This document shows, in pieces, positions 26,231 to 36,096 of a DNA stretch of 64,000 bases. This stretch comes from JAHEGP01 sp963751595. GTDB taxonomy: Bacteria; Pseudomonadota; Gammaproteobacteria; Pseudomonadales; JAHEGP01. A program made the position numbers and the translations under genes. Location: assembly GCA_963751595.1 (NCBI GenBank), contig CAVVVC010000009.1:62001-126000 (forward strand), given 5' to 3'. How positions within the stretch are numbered: the first letter of the stretch is position 1; each line of letters opens with the position of its first letter. A model generated the notes under the pieces. That model made no database searches, had not been told where the DNA came from, and saw only the letters and a program-made list of their open reading frames with translations.

Positions 26231-27634
26231 GTGAAATATATCAGCACCCGCGGGCAAGCCCCCGCACTCGGTTTCGAAGACGTATTGTTGACCGGTCTGG
26301 CCAGTGACGGCGGCCTCTATGTACCCGAATCCCTGCCCCGGTACAGCGCGGCTGAAATTGGCTCCTGGGCGAGCCTGGATTACGCGCAGCTTGCCTATCG
26401 CATTATCCAGCCGTTTGTTGCCGATGCCATCGACGATGCCGATCTACGCGCCATCATCGACGACAGCTATGCCCAGTTTCGGCACGCGGCGGTGGCGCCG
26501 CTGGTGCAGCTGGGCCACAACGAATGGGTGCTGGAACTGTTCCATGGCCCGACCCTGGCATTCAAGGATTTCGCCCTGCAATTGCTGGGCCGGCTGTTCG
26601 ATTACGTGCTGGAGCGTCGCCAGCAACACGTCGTCATTATGGGGGCCACCTCCGGCGACACCGGATCCGCCGCCATCGAGGGCTGCCGGCGCTGTAAACA
26701 CGTGGACATCTTCATTCTCCATCCCCACCAGCGGGTATCCGAAGTGCAGCGGCGGCAGATGACCACCGTGGCCGGCGACAATATCCACAACCTCGCCGTC
26801 AAGGGCAATTTCGACGACTGCCAGGCGCTGGTCAAACAAAGCTTTGCCGATCAATCCTTCCTCCCCGACGGCCTGCAGCTGGTGGCGGTGAACTCGATCA
26901 ACTGGGCCCGCATCATGGCCCAGATCGTTTACTATTTTTCCTCGGCGCTGGCGTTGGGAGCGCCCCACCGCTCGGTGTCCTATTCCGTGCCCACCGGCAA
27001 CTTTGGTGACATCTACGCCGGTTGGCTGGCAAAAAACATGGGCTTGCCGATCGATCAGCTGGTCATCGCCACCAATCGCAACGACATCCTGCACCGCTTC
27101 ATGTGCCAGAATCAGTATGAAAAGCACGAGCTGATTCACAGCTTGTCGCCAAGCATGGACATCATGATCTCCAGCAATTTCGAGCGTGCGCTGTTCGACC
27201 TCTACCAGCGTGACGGCGCCGCCGTCGCCGACCTGATGCAGCGCTTCAATCGGGAGCCGGTTACCGTTCCGGATGCCGTGTTTCAGCGTGCCAGGGCGGT
27301 ATTCGACAGCTACGCCGTGGATGACAAACGCACGCTGGAGGTCATCCACCAGGTCTTCGAGAGCAATGAATACCTCCTCGACCCCCATTCTGCGATTGGC
27401 GTCGAGGCGGCGCGTCAGTGCCGGCGGGATGCCTCCACCCCCATGGTGACCCTGGCTACCGCCCACCCGGCCAAGTTCCCGGACGCGGTGATGCAGGCCG
27501 GGCAGGCCGAGGAGCCGGTGCTGCCCCATCATATGAGCGACCTCTACCAACGCGAAGAGCGCTACCAGGTACTGGATGGCAGGCTTGAAACCGTCCAGTC
27601 TTTTATGGCCGACACCATCTCTGCGGGCTCGTGA
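26231..27634 (+). CDS. thrC: Threonine synthase
   Basis: A 467-residue PLP enzyme converting O-phosphohomoserine to threonine. The PLP lysine is Lys112 in LAFKDFALQ, and GATSGDTGSAAIEG with VPTGNFGD is the phosphate-binding region. Translation starts at a GTG (26231) with AGGA 8 nt upstream, giving MKYISTRGQ, the conserved N-terminus. It ends in a 4-bp GTGA overlap with recJ. Confidence 0.97.
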   Translation: MKYISTRGQAPALGFEDVLLTGLASDGGLYVPESLPRYSAAEIGSWASLDYAQLAYRIIQPFVADAIDDADLRAIIDDSYAQFRHAAVAPLVQLGHNEWVLELFHGPTLAFKDFALQLLGRLFDYVLERRQQHVVIMGATSGDTGSAAIEGCRRCKHVDIFILHPHQRVSEVQRRQMTTVAGDNIHNLAVKGNFDDCQALVKQSFADQSFLPDGLQLVAVNSINWARIMAQIVYYFSSALALGAPHRSVSYSVPTGNFGDIYAGWLAKNMGLPIDQLVIATNRNDILHRFMCQNQYEKHELIHSLSPSMDIMISSNFERALFDLYQRDGAAVADLMQRFNREPVTVPDAVFQRARAVFDSYAVDDKRTLEVIHQVFESNEYLLDPHSAIGVEAARQCRRDASTPMVTLATAHPAKFPDAVMQAGQAEEPVLPHHMSDLYQREERYQVLDGRLETVQSFMADTISAGS

Positions 27635-29364
27635 CCACCGTAATCCGCCGGCGCGAGCAGGCACTGCAGGGAGCGGGCGAAGCGACGGCGATTGACGATT
27701 TACTGACGAAACTGTACCAGGCCCGCGGGTCCGGCCCGGAAGAAGATCTGGCCTATCCCCTGGGGGCGTTGCTCGCTCCTCACACGCTCAAGGGGATGAG
27801 CCAGGCTGTCGAGTTGTTGTGGCAGGCGCTCCAGCGCCAGTCGTCGATTCTCGTGGTGGGTGACTTCGATGTCGATGGCGCCACCAGCACCGCGCTGGCA
27901 TTGAACGCCCTCGGCGCGCTGGGTTTCCGCGAGCTCGATTTCCTCGTGCCCAACCGCTTCCGGACCGGGTACGGTCTCACGCCCGCCATCGCCGCCATGG
28001 CCGCCGAACGCGGCGCCGAATTGATCATCACCGTCGATAACGGTATTTCCAGCGTCGAAGGTGTCGCCGCCGCCAATGCCCTGGGTCTGGCGGTATTGAT
28101 CACCGATCACCATTTGCCCGGCCCGGTACTGCCGGCGGCGGCTGCCATCGTAAACCCGAATCAACCGGGCTGCGGCTTCAAGAGCAAGGCGCTGGCGGGT
28201 GTCGGCGTCGTATTTTATTTGTTGACGGCATTGCGCCGGCGCCTGCGCGATGAGCATTGGTTTGCGCGACAGGGCCTGCTAGAACCCAATCTGGCCAATT
28301 ATCTCGACCTGGTGGCACTGGGCACCATCGCCGACGTGGTGCCCCTCGACTACAACAACCGCATCCTGGTGCACCATGGTCTGCGCCGAATCAGGGCAGG
28401 GAAGTCGGCGCCCGGTATCATGACGCTGCTGGGTATTGCCGGCCGCAACCCAGCCCAGCTGGTGGCCGCGGACCTGGGTTTCGCTGTCGCCCCCAGGCTC
28501 AATGCCGCCGGTCGCCTTGACGATATGAGCCACGGGATCCAGTGCCTGCTGGCGCCATCCCTGGAGGAAGCCCAGAGTCTGGCGCTGGAACTGGACGGGC
28601 TCAACACCGAGCGCAGGGAGATCGAACAGTCGATGCAGCGTGAGGCCCTGGCCTACCTGGATTCGATCGAGCTCAGCGCCGCCACCATGCCGGTGGGGCT
28701 GTGCCTGTATGACCAGGGCTGGCACCAGGGCGTCGTCGGTATCCTCGCCGCGCGCATACGGGAGCAATATCATCGACCCGTGATCGCCTTTGCCGATGCC
28801 GGGGACGGCATGATCAAGGGCTCGGCGCGCTCGGTGCCGGGACTACACATACGCGATGCACTGGACAAGCTGGCGGCCAGTCACCCGGGGCTGCTGAGCA
28901 AGTTTGGTGGCCACGCAATGGCGGCAGGCCTGGAATTGCGCGAAGCTGACCTGGCCCGCTTCGCGGCGGCCTTCGACAATGTGGTCAGCGCCGAACTGGG
29001 CACCGTCGCCCTGCAGGGGGAGGTACTCAGCGATGGCGAGCTGCCGGCGGGACTGCTCGGGTTAGAGCTTGCCCGCACGCTGCGCAATGGGGGTCCCTGG
29101 GGCCAGCATTTTCCGGAGCCGGTGTTTGACGGCGAATTCATCATTCGCCAACAAAAGCTGGTAGGCGGGCGGCATCTCAAACTGTTGGTGGCACCGCTGC
29201 AGGATCCGCAGCGTGTACTGGAGGCGATCTGGTTCAATGTCGATACCCAGTGCTGGCCCAATCCCTCGATTCGGCGGGCGCATATTGCCTACCGTGTGGA
29301 TGCCAACGAGTTCCGTGGCCTGGTCAACCTGCAGCTGATGGTGAGCCACCTCGATCCTGCCTGA
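27631..29364 (+). CDS. recJ: Single-stranded-DNA-specific exonuclease RecJ
   Basis: A 577-residue 5'-3' ssDNA exonuclease of the DHH superfamily used in recombination and mismatch repair. Metal-binding motifs are GDFDVDGATS (Asp78 onward), TVDNGISS and TDHH (Asp159-His161). The DHHA1 domain carries GGHAMAAGLEL. The start is a GTG overlapping the thrC stop by 4 bp, so translation is coupled. The order thrC-recJ-prfB-lysS is conserved in gammaproteobacteria. Confidence 0.97.
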   Translation: MTTVIRRREQALQGAGEATAIDDLLTKLYQARGSGPEEDLAYPLGALLAPHTLKGMSQAVELLWQALQRQSSILVVGDFDVDGATSTALALNALGALGFRELDFLVPNRFRTGYGLTPAIAAMAAERGAELIITVDNGISSVEGVAAANALGLAVLITDHHLPGPVLPAAAAIVNPNQPGCGFKSKALAGVGVVFYLLTALRRRLRDEHWFARQGLLEPNLANYLDLVALGTIADVVPLDYNNRILVHHGLRRIRAGKSAPGIMTLLGIAGRNPAQLVAADLGFAVAPRLNAAGRLDDMSHGIQCLLAPSLEEAQSLALELDGLNTERREIEQSMQREALAYLDSIELSAATMPVGLCLYDQGWHQGVVGILAARIREQYHRPVIAFADAGDGMIKGSARSVPGLHIRDALDKLAASHPGLLSKFGGHAMAAGLELREADLARFAAAFDNVVSAELGTVALQGEVLSDGELPAGLLGLELARTLRNGGPWGQHFPEPVFDGEFIIRQQKLVGGRHLKLLVAPLQDPQRVLEAIWFNVDTQCWPNPSIRRAHIAYRVDANEFRGLVNLQLMVSHLDPA

Positions 29365-29512
29365 GCCGAATGCCGTACCGCCGGGCCATCGCGGTGCGAC
29401 CCCGGGCCGAGGGGCGACGGCTCCCCGGCAGCGCGCGTCCGGCGGTGGGGTTTATCTGGAGAAGCGTGGGGCTTTGGGCTAAAATCGCCAGCTTTTCACG
29501 GCCGGAATAATC

Positions 29513-30608
29513 ATGGAAATCAATCCGCTCAGAAACAGCCTGCAGGATATCGATCAGCGCGTCCAGGCGCTTAGGGGGTATCTTTGACTACGCAGAAAAG
29601 AAGGATCGCCTCGACGAGGTAGAGCGCGAGCTCTCCGAGCCATCGGTATGGGAAGATCCCGAGCGTGCCCAGGAGTTGGGCCGCGAGCGCGCCCGCCTCG
29701 AGGAAGTCGTGCTGGTGATCGAAAGGCTCGGCACCGCCACCGCCGACAATACCGAGTTGCTGGAAATGGCCTTTGAGGAGGACGACCCCGACGCGGTCGC
29801 GGAGATCGAACGGGAGGTCGCCGGCCTGTTGCAGGAACTGGAACGACTGGAATTCACGCGGATGTTCGCCGGTGAAGCCGACAACAGCAATGCCTATCTG
29901 GACATCCAGGCCGGCTCCGGCGGTACCGAGGCCCAGGACTGGGCTGAGATGTTGTTGCGAATGTACCTGCGCTGGGGTGAGCGCCGTGGCTTCAAGACTG
30001 AGTTGGTCGAGGCGTCAGACGGTGACGTCGCGGGCATCAAGAGTGCCACGGTACGCTTCGAGGGCGAGTACGCTTTCGGTTGGCTGCGCACCGAGACCGG
30101 CGTTCACCGGTTGGTGCGCAAGTCGCCCTTTGATTCCGGCAATCGCCGCCACACCTCCTTTGCCTCGGTGTTTGTCTCCCCTGAAATCGATGACAGCTTC
30201 GAAGTCGAGGTCAATTCCGCTGATCTGCGCTTCGATACCTACCGCGCCAGCGGCGCCGGTGGCCAGCACGTCAACAAAACCGATTCCGCCGTCCGGATTA
30301 CCCATGAACCCTCGGGTATCGTGGTGCAGTGCCAAAGCGAGCGCTCGCAGCACCAGAACCGCGATCGTGCCATGAAACAGCTGAAGTCGAAGCTATATGA
30401 AATGGAAATGCAAAAACGCCAGGCAGAACAGCAGGCCCTGGAGGACAGCAAGTCGGATATCGGCTGGGGAAGCCAGATTCGATCCTACGTGCTGGATGAC
30501 CAGCGTATCAAGGACCTTCGCACCGGGGCACAGACCAGCAATTGCCAGGTGGTGCTCGACGGCGATATCGATCTATTCATTGAAGCCGCGCTCAAGAGCG
30601 GCCTGTAG
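29513..30608 (+). CDS. prfB: Peptide chain release factor 2, with programmed +1 frameshift
   Basis: The factor recognises UGA and UAA stop codons. The first 24 codons run from ATG 29513 (MEINPLRNSLQD) to CTT at 29582-29584, followed by an in-frame TGA at 29585. Reading continues in the +1 frame from GAC at 29586 (DYAEKKDRLDEV). The site AGGGGG-TAT-CTT-TGA-C has the Shine-Dalgarno-like stimulator and slippery CTT-T of known prfB genes. Total length is 364 residues. The stop-recognition motif SPF and the GGQ motif (SGAGGQHVNKT) are present. lysS follows by 32 bp. Confidence 0.97.
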
Positions 30609-30640
30609 GCCACCCGAGTGGCTATCCGGAGCCCCTGCTT

Positions 30641-32128
30641 ATGACCGAACATGACGACGCCCAAAACGAAAACCGGTTGATCGCCGAGCGCCGCGCCAAG
30701 TTGGGCGCAATTCGCAAGCAGGGCCAGGCCTTTCCCAATACCTTTCGCAGGGACAGTCATGCCGAGGATATCGAGCGCCTGCTGGGTGACAAGGACAAAC
30801 AGGAGCTGGAGACGCTGCATCATTGCGTGAGCGTCGCCGGCCGGATCATGGCCAGGCGTGGTCCGTTTTTGGTGCTGCAGGATATGACCGGTCGGATTCA
30901 GGCCTACGTCGACAAGAAGCGTCTCCCTGAGCCCCTGTTGGCGCAAATCAAGAGCTGGGACATCGGCGATATCATCGGCGCAAGCGGCCCGGTGCACCGC
31001 TCGGGTAAGGGCGACCTGTACGTCTATATGGATTACGTCGAGCTGTTGACCAAATCCCTGCGCCCGCTGCCGGACAAGTACCATGGCCTGACCGACCAGG
31101 AGCTGCGTTATCGCCAGCGCTATGTCGACCTGATCATGAACGAGGAAACCCGTCGCGTCTTCAGGTCCCGTGCGGTGCTGATCGACGCCATTCGCGACTA
31201 CCTCACCGATCGCGATTTTCTGGAGGTGGAAACGCCAATGATGCAGGCGATTCCCGGCGGCGCAGCGGCGCGACCTTTCGTCACCTATCACAATGCCCTG
31301 AACCTGGAGATGTACCTGCGGATCGCCCCCGAGTTATACCTGAAGCGGCTGGTGGTGGGTGGTTTCGAGCGGGTATTCGAGATCAACCGCAATTTTCGCA
31401 ATGAGGGGGTCTCCACCCGCCACAACCCTGAATTCACCATGCTCGAGTTCTATCAGGCCTATGCGGATTACCATGAACTGATGGACCTGACCGAGGCCAT
31501 GATGCGCTATGTCGCCGAGCGTGTCAGCGGCAGTCGCCAGCTAAGCTATCAGGGCCGGGATTACGATTTCGACCAGCCCTTTGCCCGATTGTCGGTGTTC
31601 GACTCGATCCTCCACTTCAACCCCGATGTGCGCGCCGAGCAGCTGGCAGACATCGACAGCGCCAGCAAACTGGCGCGTTCCCTGGGTATCGATGTCAAGG
31701 CGCGTTGGGGGCTGGGCAAGATCCAGATAGAAATTTTCGAGGCGACCGTGGAAGAGCGCCTCCTCGACCCCACCTTCATCACCGAGTACCCGACCGAGGT
31801 ATCGCCCCTGGCCCGGTGTAATGACGAAAACCCCTTCGTCACCGACCGTTTCGAATTTTTCCTCGGCGGCCGCGAAATCGCCAACGGCTTTTCCGAGCTC
31901 AACGATCCGGAGGACCAGGCCGAGCGTTTTCGCAAGCAGGTGCAGGAAAAAGCGGCGGGTGACGATGAGGCCATGCACTTCGATGACGACTACATCGCCG
32001 CGCTGGAATACGGTATGCCGCCGACGGCCGGGGAGGGCATCGGGATCGACCGCCTGGTGATGTTTTTTACCGACAAGCCGTCCATTCGCGATGTGCTGTT
32101 GTTTCCCCACATGCGCTCCCACGGTTGA
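30641..32128 (+). CDS. lysS: Lysyl-tRNA synthetase, class II
   Basis: A 495-residue aminoacyl-tRNA synthetase. An N-terminal OB-fold anticodon-binding domain (about 55-140) is followed by the class II catalytic core. Motif 2 is visible in FRNEGVSTRHNPEFTMLEF and motif 3 in GEGIGIDRLVMFFTD. Length and motifs are complete. Its place after prfB is the usual gammaproteobacterial arrangement. Confidence 0.98.
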   Translation: MTEHDDAQNENRLIAERRAKLGAIRKQGQAFPNTFRRDSHAEDIERLLGDKDKQELETLHHCVSVAGRIMARRGPFLVLQDMTGRIQAYVDKKRLPEPLLAQIKSWDIGDIIGASGPVHRSGKGDLYVYMDYVELLTKSLRPLPDKYHGLTDQELRYRQRYVDLIMNEETRRVFRSRAVLIDAIRDYLTDRDFLEVETPMMQAIPGGAAARPFVTYHNALNLEMYLRIAPELYLKRLVVGGFERVFEINRNFRNEGVSTRHNPEFTMLEFYQAYADYHELMDLTEAMMRYVAERVSGSRQLSYQGRDYDFDQPFARLSVFDSILHFNPDVRAEQLADIDSASKLARSLGIDVKARWGLGKIQIEIFEATVEERLLDPTFITEYPTEVSPLARCNDENPFVTDRFEFFLGGREIANGFSELNDPEDQAERFRKQVQEKAAGDDEAMHFDDDYIAALEYGMPPTAGEGIGIDRLVMFFTDKPSIRDVLLFPHMRSHG

Positions 32129-32153
32129 AGGGTTGATTCGGCGAGGCCAGGCG

Positions 32154-32792
32154 ATGGATATTGGTGATTTGCGGCGCGAGTACCGCCTGTCGGGAATCTC
32201 CCGGGACGATTTACAGGCTGATCCGGTGGCCCAGTTTGCGCACTGGTTCGAGCAGGCGCGGCATGCCGAGCTGGGCGACCCCAATGCGATGATCCTGGCA
32301 ACGGTCGACAGTCAGGGGCAACCGCGCCAGCGCACCGTCTTACTCAAGTATTTCGACGGCGACGGCTTTGTGTTCTTTACCAACCTGGAGAGCACCAAGG
32401 CCAGGCATATCGCTGAAAACAACCGGGTGAGCCTGCTATTTCCCTGGCTGTCCCTGGAGCGCCAGGTCATTGTCGACGGCGTTGCGGAGCGAATTTCTGC
32501 CGCTGATTCCATGCGTTATTTTCTCAGTCGACCGCGTGATTCACAGTTGGCGGCATGGGTGTCGAACCAGAGTCAGCCCCTGGGCTCGCGCCAGGTTCTG
32601 TTGCAGAAATTCGATGAGCTCAAGCGCAAGTTTGCTGCCGGCGAAGTGCCGATGCCCTCTTTCTGGGGTGGCTATCGCGTGCGCCATCAGCGCCTGGAGT
32701 TCTGGCAGGGGCGGGAAAAGCGCCTGCACGATCGCTTCGAGTATACCCGAAGTGATGCAACGGTCTGGGCGATTGAACGCCTTGCTCCCTGA
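32154..32792 (+). CDS. pdxH: Pyridoxamine 5'-phosphate oxidase
   Basis: A 212-residue FMN enzyme that oxidises pyridoxine and pyridoxamine 5'-phosphates to PLP. PRQRTVLLKYFDGDGFVFFTN, SRPRDSQLAAWVSNQSQPL and the C-terminal FEYTR-S... ERLAP are PdxH signatures. The ATG at 32154 gives MDIGDLRREYRL, the conserved start. A longer frame from 32091 overlaps lysS and is not supported. Confidence 0.96.
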   Translation: MDIGDLRREYRLSGISRDDLQADPVAQFAHWFEQARHAELGDPNAMILATVDSQGQPRQRTVLLKYFDGDGFVFFTNLESTKARHIAENNRVSLLFPWLSLERQVIVDGVAERISAADSMRYFLSRPRDSQLAAWVSNQSQPLGSRQVLLQKFDELKRKFAAGEVPMPSFWGGYRVRHQRLEFWQGREKRLHDRFEYTRSDATVWAIERLAP

Positions 32793-32872
32793 TGCACAAA
32801 GCGCCCGACCGCTATCTCGCGGGTACGGCTGCGCCCCTTTCCGGGGGCAGATCCCCAGGAGGGTAACCCGGC

Positions 32873-34135
32873 ATGCTTGACCGCATTCGATTCTGGCTCA
32901 ATCGCATGGGGGAACGGCTCTGGGTGAAGCCCCTGCTGGTTTGCCTGCTGTCGATCATTGCCGTGTTCCTGGCCCGGTTGGCAGACAACCTGGGGCTGGC
33001 GTCCCTGGCGCCGGATATCAGCGCCGACTCGATAGAGACCCTGCTGTCAATCATCTCCTCCAGCATGCTGGTCATAGCCACTTTTGCGGTGGGCTCGATG
33101 CTCTCGGCCTACACCTCCGCCGGCAATACCACCACGCCGCGCTCGTTCTCCCTGATCGTCGCTGACGATGTTTCCCAGAATGCACTGTCGACATTTGTTG
33201 GGGCGTTTATTTTCAGCATTGTTGCCTTGATCGCACTGACCAACGGCTACTTCGACAGGGCGGGGCGCTTCGCCATTTTCATCTTTACCCTGGTCACCCT
33301 GGCCATGGTGGTGTTTACCTTTGTGCGCTGGGTCGATAGCATTGCGCGCCTGGGCCGCCGCGGCAACACCATGAGCAAGGTCGAGGCCGCTACCGCAGCC
33401 GCCCTCCAGCGCCGCCGGGTAATGCCCAATCTGCGCGGGGTGCCACCCCGGGGCGACCCCACGGACGGTACTCCGATCTATGCTCGCTCCATCGGTTACG
33501 TGCAGCGCGTCGATGTGCAGGCATTGCAGGCCTTTGCCGCGGAGCGGCAGATTACCGTCCTGCTGGTGGCGCAACCCGGTAGTCTGGTGATTCCTGGCCG
33601 GGTCGTGGCCTACGCCAGGGGAAGGGTTGAGGAAGGCGATGCCGAATTTGACCCTGGGCCGATTGAAAAAGCATTTTTGATTGGCAAGGAGCGTACCTTC
33701 GATGACGATCCACGATTCGGCCTGGTGGTACTGTCCGAGATAGCCAGCACGGCCCTGTCCCCGGCGGTTAACGACCCGGGCACGGCGATCGGGGTCATAA
33801 CCACCCAGGTACGCCTGTTGGCGGAATGGAGCGAACCCCTGGGCGAGCACGAGCTCCAGTCCCCAAGCTGCGATCGGGTCGAGGTGCCACCGCTGGATGT
33901 TCGGGAGATGCTCGATGATGCCTTCGGAGCCATCGCCCGCGACGGCGCGGCAAGCATCGAAGTGGCGGGGCGGCTGCAGCAGGCACTGCAATCCCTGGCA
34001 CCCCTGAGTTCGCTGCACGATCCTGCCCTGGCGCTGTCCCGGCGCGCCCTGCTTTACAGCGAGGCGGCATTATCGATCAGTCCTGATCGTGAACAACTTC
34101 GGCAACTGGCCGCGTTCTCTGCCCCGGACCGCTAG
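32873..34135 (+). CDS. DUF2254 membrane protein
   Basis: A 420-residue inner membrane protein with four N-terminal helices (within about residues 20-155) and a soluble C-terminal half. LLSIISSSMLVIATFAVGSML and NTTTPRSFSLIVADDVSQNALSTFVGAFIF-type blocks identify DUF2254. SEIASTALSPAVNDPGTA in the soluble part is also conserved. The function is unknown. GGAGGG lies just before the ATG. Downstream is a 486-bp gap before the nitrate operon. Confidence 0.88.
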   Translation: MLDRIRFWLNRMGERLWVKPLLVCLLSIIAVFLARLADNLGLASLAPDISADSIETLLSIISSSMLVIATFAVGSMLSAYTSAGNTTTPRSFSLIVADDVSQNALSTFVGAFIFSIVALIALTNGYFDRAGRFAIFIFTLVTLAMVVFTFVRWVDSIARLGRRGNTMSKVEAATAAALQRRRVMPNLRGVPPRGDPTDGTPIYARSIGYVQRVDVQALQAFAAERQITVLLVAQPGSLVIPGRVVAYARGRVEEGDAEFDPGPIEKAFLIGKERTFDDDPRFGLVVLSEIASTALSPAVNDPGTAIGVITTQVRLLAEWSEPLGEHELQSPSCDRVEVPPLDVREMLDDAFGAIARDGAASIEVAGRLQQALQSLAPLSSLHDPALALSRRALLYSEAALSISPDREQLRQLAAFSAPDR

Positions 34136-34274
34136 AGAAAGCGCTTTTCGTTTCAGTTCCCCACCCCCATCGGGACATGCCCCCCAGAGCCGCTATCGCT
34201 GCCCGTAGTCGCGCGGTCTGGATGCCGGCAAAGACAAAGCAGTGCCGCCGGCACCGGTTTTGCCCCGTCGTTCT

Positions 34275-34289
34275 GCACCAAGCTGGAAC
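34275..34289 (+). promoter_or_regulatory. Possible NtrC binding site
   Basis: GCACCA-AGC-TGGAAC matches the NtrC dyad GCACCA-N3-TGGTGC with a perfect left half and a degenerate right half. It is about 200 bp upstream of the sigma-54 promoter, a normal distance for an enhancer. Confidence 0.4.
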
Positions 34290-34485
34290 GGTATGGTCCG
34301 ATATTGTGCGCACCCGCCTCCTCTTTACGCACCCCGTCTGAGTCGAAAAACCCGGGTTCTACAGGCTCTATCCGCTTTCGTTGCGGATGCCTGAGGCCGT
34401 AAAACGCAGCAAAGGCAGGAGCCCGGGAGATTGGTGACAGATGGCCCCGGGCAAACAGCGCTTTCGTAACGGCGCTTTTCAAATT

Positions 34486-34501
34486 TGGCATGACTTTTGC
34501 G
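34486..34501 (+). promoter_or_regulatory. sigma-54 (RpoN) promoter of the nitrate assimilation operon
   Basis: TGGCATG-ACTT-TTGCG matches the -24/-12 consensus TGGCACG-N4-TTGCA with the invariant GG (34487-34488) and GC (34499-34500) 12 bp apart. The predicted start is near 34512, leaving a ~110-nt leader before the first gene. A nitrogen-controlled promoter is what assimilatory nitrate operons use. Confidence 0.8.
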
Positions 34502-34621
34502 TCACCCCTCCTGTTGTTAGTTACTTTAGGTAACGATTTAGCGCGTGAGTGTCTTGTGAGGTAACACATGCCGCGAGATTTGCGCCTTCGTTAGTGGACA
34601 GTGTTTTCCCCGGGGATACAG

Positions 34622-36031
34622 ATGATGGTTTCAGGTATTTGGACGCGTGGGCTCCTGGCAAGAGTCAGGCTCATAGTCAGGTTTGCCTGGTTGGCTCTGC
34701 TCTGCCAGCCCTTGCTCAGCGGCGTTGCCCTCGGTAGCGATCCGATCGGCGAAGCGGAAAAGGACGAGCTCAAGTTCGGCTTCATCAAGTTGACGGATAT
34801 GGCGCCACTGGCAGTCGCCTATGAGAACGGTTACTTCGAAGACGAGGGCCTCTATGTCACCCTGGAGGCCCAGGCAAACTGGAAGGTTTTGCTGGACGGG
34901 GTGATTGACGGCCAGCTCGACGGCGCCCACATGTTGGCCGGCCAGCCACTGGCCGCGACGATCGGTTACGGCACCAAGGCACATATCGTCACGCCATTTT
35001 CCATGGACCTGAATGGCAACGGTATCACCGTTTCCAACGAGGTCTGGAAGCAGATGAAGCCGAACGTTCCCCACGAGGATGGCAAGCCCGTACGCCCTGT
35101 TAGCGCCGACTACCTCAAACCGGTCGTCGACCGATATCGGGAGCAGGGTAAGGCCTTCAAAATGGGTATGGTGTTTCCGGTTTCCACCCACAATTACGAG
35201 CTACGCTACTGGCTGGCGGCAGGCGGCATCCACCCCGGCTACTACGCGCCGCACAAGGGTGACACCTCCGGGCAGATCCAGGCTGACGCGCTGCTTTCTG
35301 TGACCCCCCCGCCGCAGATGCCGGCGACCCTGGAAGCCGGCACCATCCATGGCTACTGCGTGGGGGAACCATGGAACCAGCAGGCGGTATTCAAGGGTAT
35401 CGGGGTTCCCGTGATCACCGACTACGAGATCTGGAAAAACAACCCGGAAAAAGTTTTCGGTCTGACCGCCGAATTCACCGAGCAATACCCCAACACCACG
35501 GTGCGAATCGTCAAAGCCCTGCTGCGCGCAGCCAGGTGGCTGGACGATAACGACAACGCCAACCGAGCCGCCGCGGTCAAGTTACTGGCGCGGTCCGAGT
35601 ATGTCGGCGCCGATTACGATGTTATTGCCAACTCCATGACCGGCACCTTCGAGTACGAGCGCGGAGACCAGCGCGAAATCCCCGATTTCAACGTTTTCTT
35701 CCGCTATTTCGCCACCTACCCGTATTACTCCGACGCGGTGTGGTACCTGACTCAGATGCGCCGCTGGGGTCAGATTTCCGAGAGCAAGCCAGACGCCTGG
35801 TACCTTGAGGTCGCCCGCCGTGTTTACCGTCCGGATATCTACCAACGTGCCGCAGCGGCCCTGATCGAGGAAGAGCTGTTCAGCACTGACGAATTCCCCG
35901 ATTTCGCGACCGAAACCGGTATTCGTCCTCCACAGACCGAGTTTATCGACGCGGTAACCTTCGACGGTAGCAAGCCAAACGCCTATCTCGAGAAATTCTC
36001 GATAGGCCTGAAGGGCGACCAGTCACTCTGA
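34622..36031 (+). CDS. nasF: Nitrate ABC transporter substrate-binding protein
   Basis: A 469-residue periplasmic protein of the NrtA/NasF/CmpA type, with a signal region (charged start, hydrophobic core RFAWLALLCQPLLSGVALG). LKFGFIKLTDMAPLAVAYENG, VLLDGVIDGQLDGAHMLAGQPL and YCVGEPWNQQAVFKGIG are family blocks for nitrate/bicarbonate binding. Nitrate is inferred from the operon. ATGs at 34622 and 34625 both follow GGGGA; the first is listed. It is the first gene of the operon. Confidence 0.93.
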   Translation: MMVSGIWTRGLLARVRLIVRFAWLALLCQPLLSGVALGSDPIGEAEKDELKFGFIKLTDMAPLAVAYENGYFEDEGLYVTLEAQANWKVLLDGVIDGQLDGAHMLAGQPLAATIGYGTKAHIVTPFSMDLNGNGITVSNEVWKQMKPNVPHEDGKPVRPVSADYLKPVVDRYREQGKAFKMGMVFPVSTHNYELRYWLAAGGIHPGYYAPHKGDTSGQIQADALLSVTPPPQMPATLEAGTIHGYCVGEPWNQQAVFKGIGVPVITDYEIWKNNPEKVFGLTAEFTEQYPNTTVRIVKALLRAARWLDDNDNANRAAAVKLLARSEYVGADYDVIANSMTGTFEYERGDQREIPDFNVFFRYFATYPYYSDAVWYLTQMRRWGQISESKPDAWYLEVARRVYRPDIYQRAAAALIEEELFSTDEFPDFATETGIRPPQTEFIDAVTFDGSKPNAYLEKFSIGLKGDQSL

Positions 36032-36096
36032 AACCTGATTTTTTCCCGGGAGCGCAGTCAACTGCGCAAAGCCCGGAGTCTGGAGGAAGCACTAAT

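Larger units (their letters stand above)
34136..34621. other. Regulatory gap upstream of the nitrate operon
   Basis: This 486-bp stretch has no convincing gene on either strand. It contains an NtrC-like half-site pair near 34275-34289, a sigma-54 promoter at 34486-34501, and a ~110-nt leader. The leader includes a small GTTAC/GTAAC hairpin at 34520-34534. I found no leader terminator with a T tract, so NasR-type antitermination is not supported by what is visible. Confidence 0.6.

Noticed and set aside
34512..34621. NasR/ANTAR antitermination leader
   Set aside because: Only one 5-bp hairpin is visible, and there is no downstream stem with a T tract.
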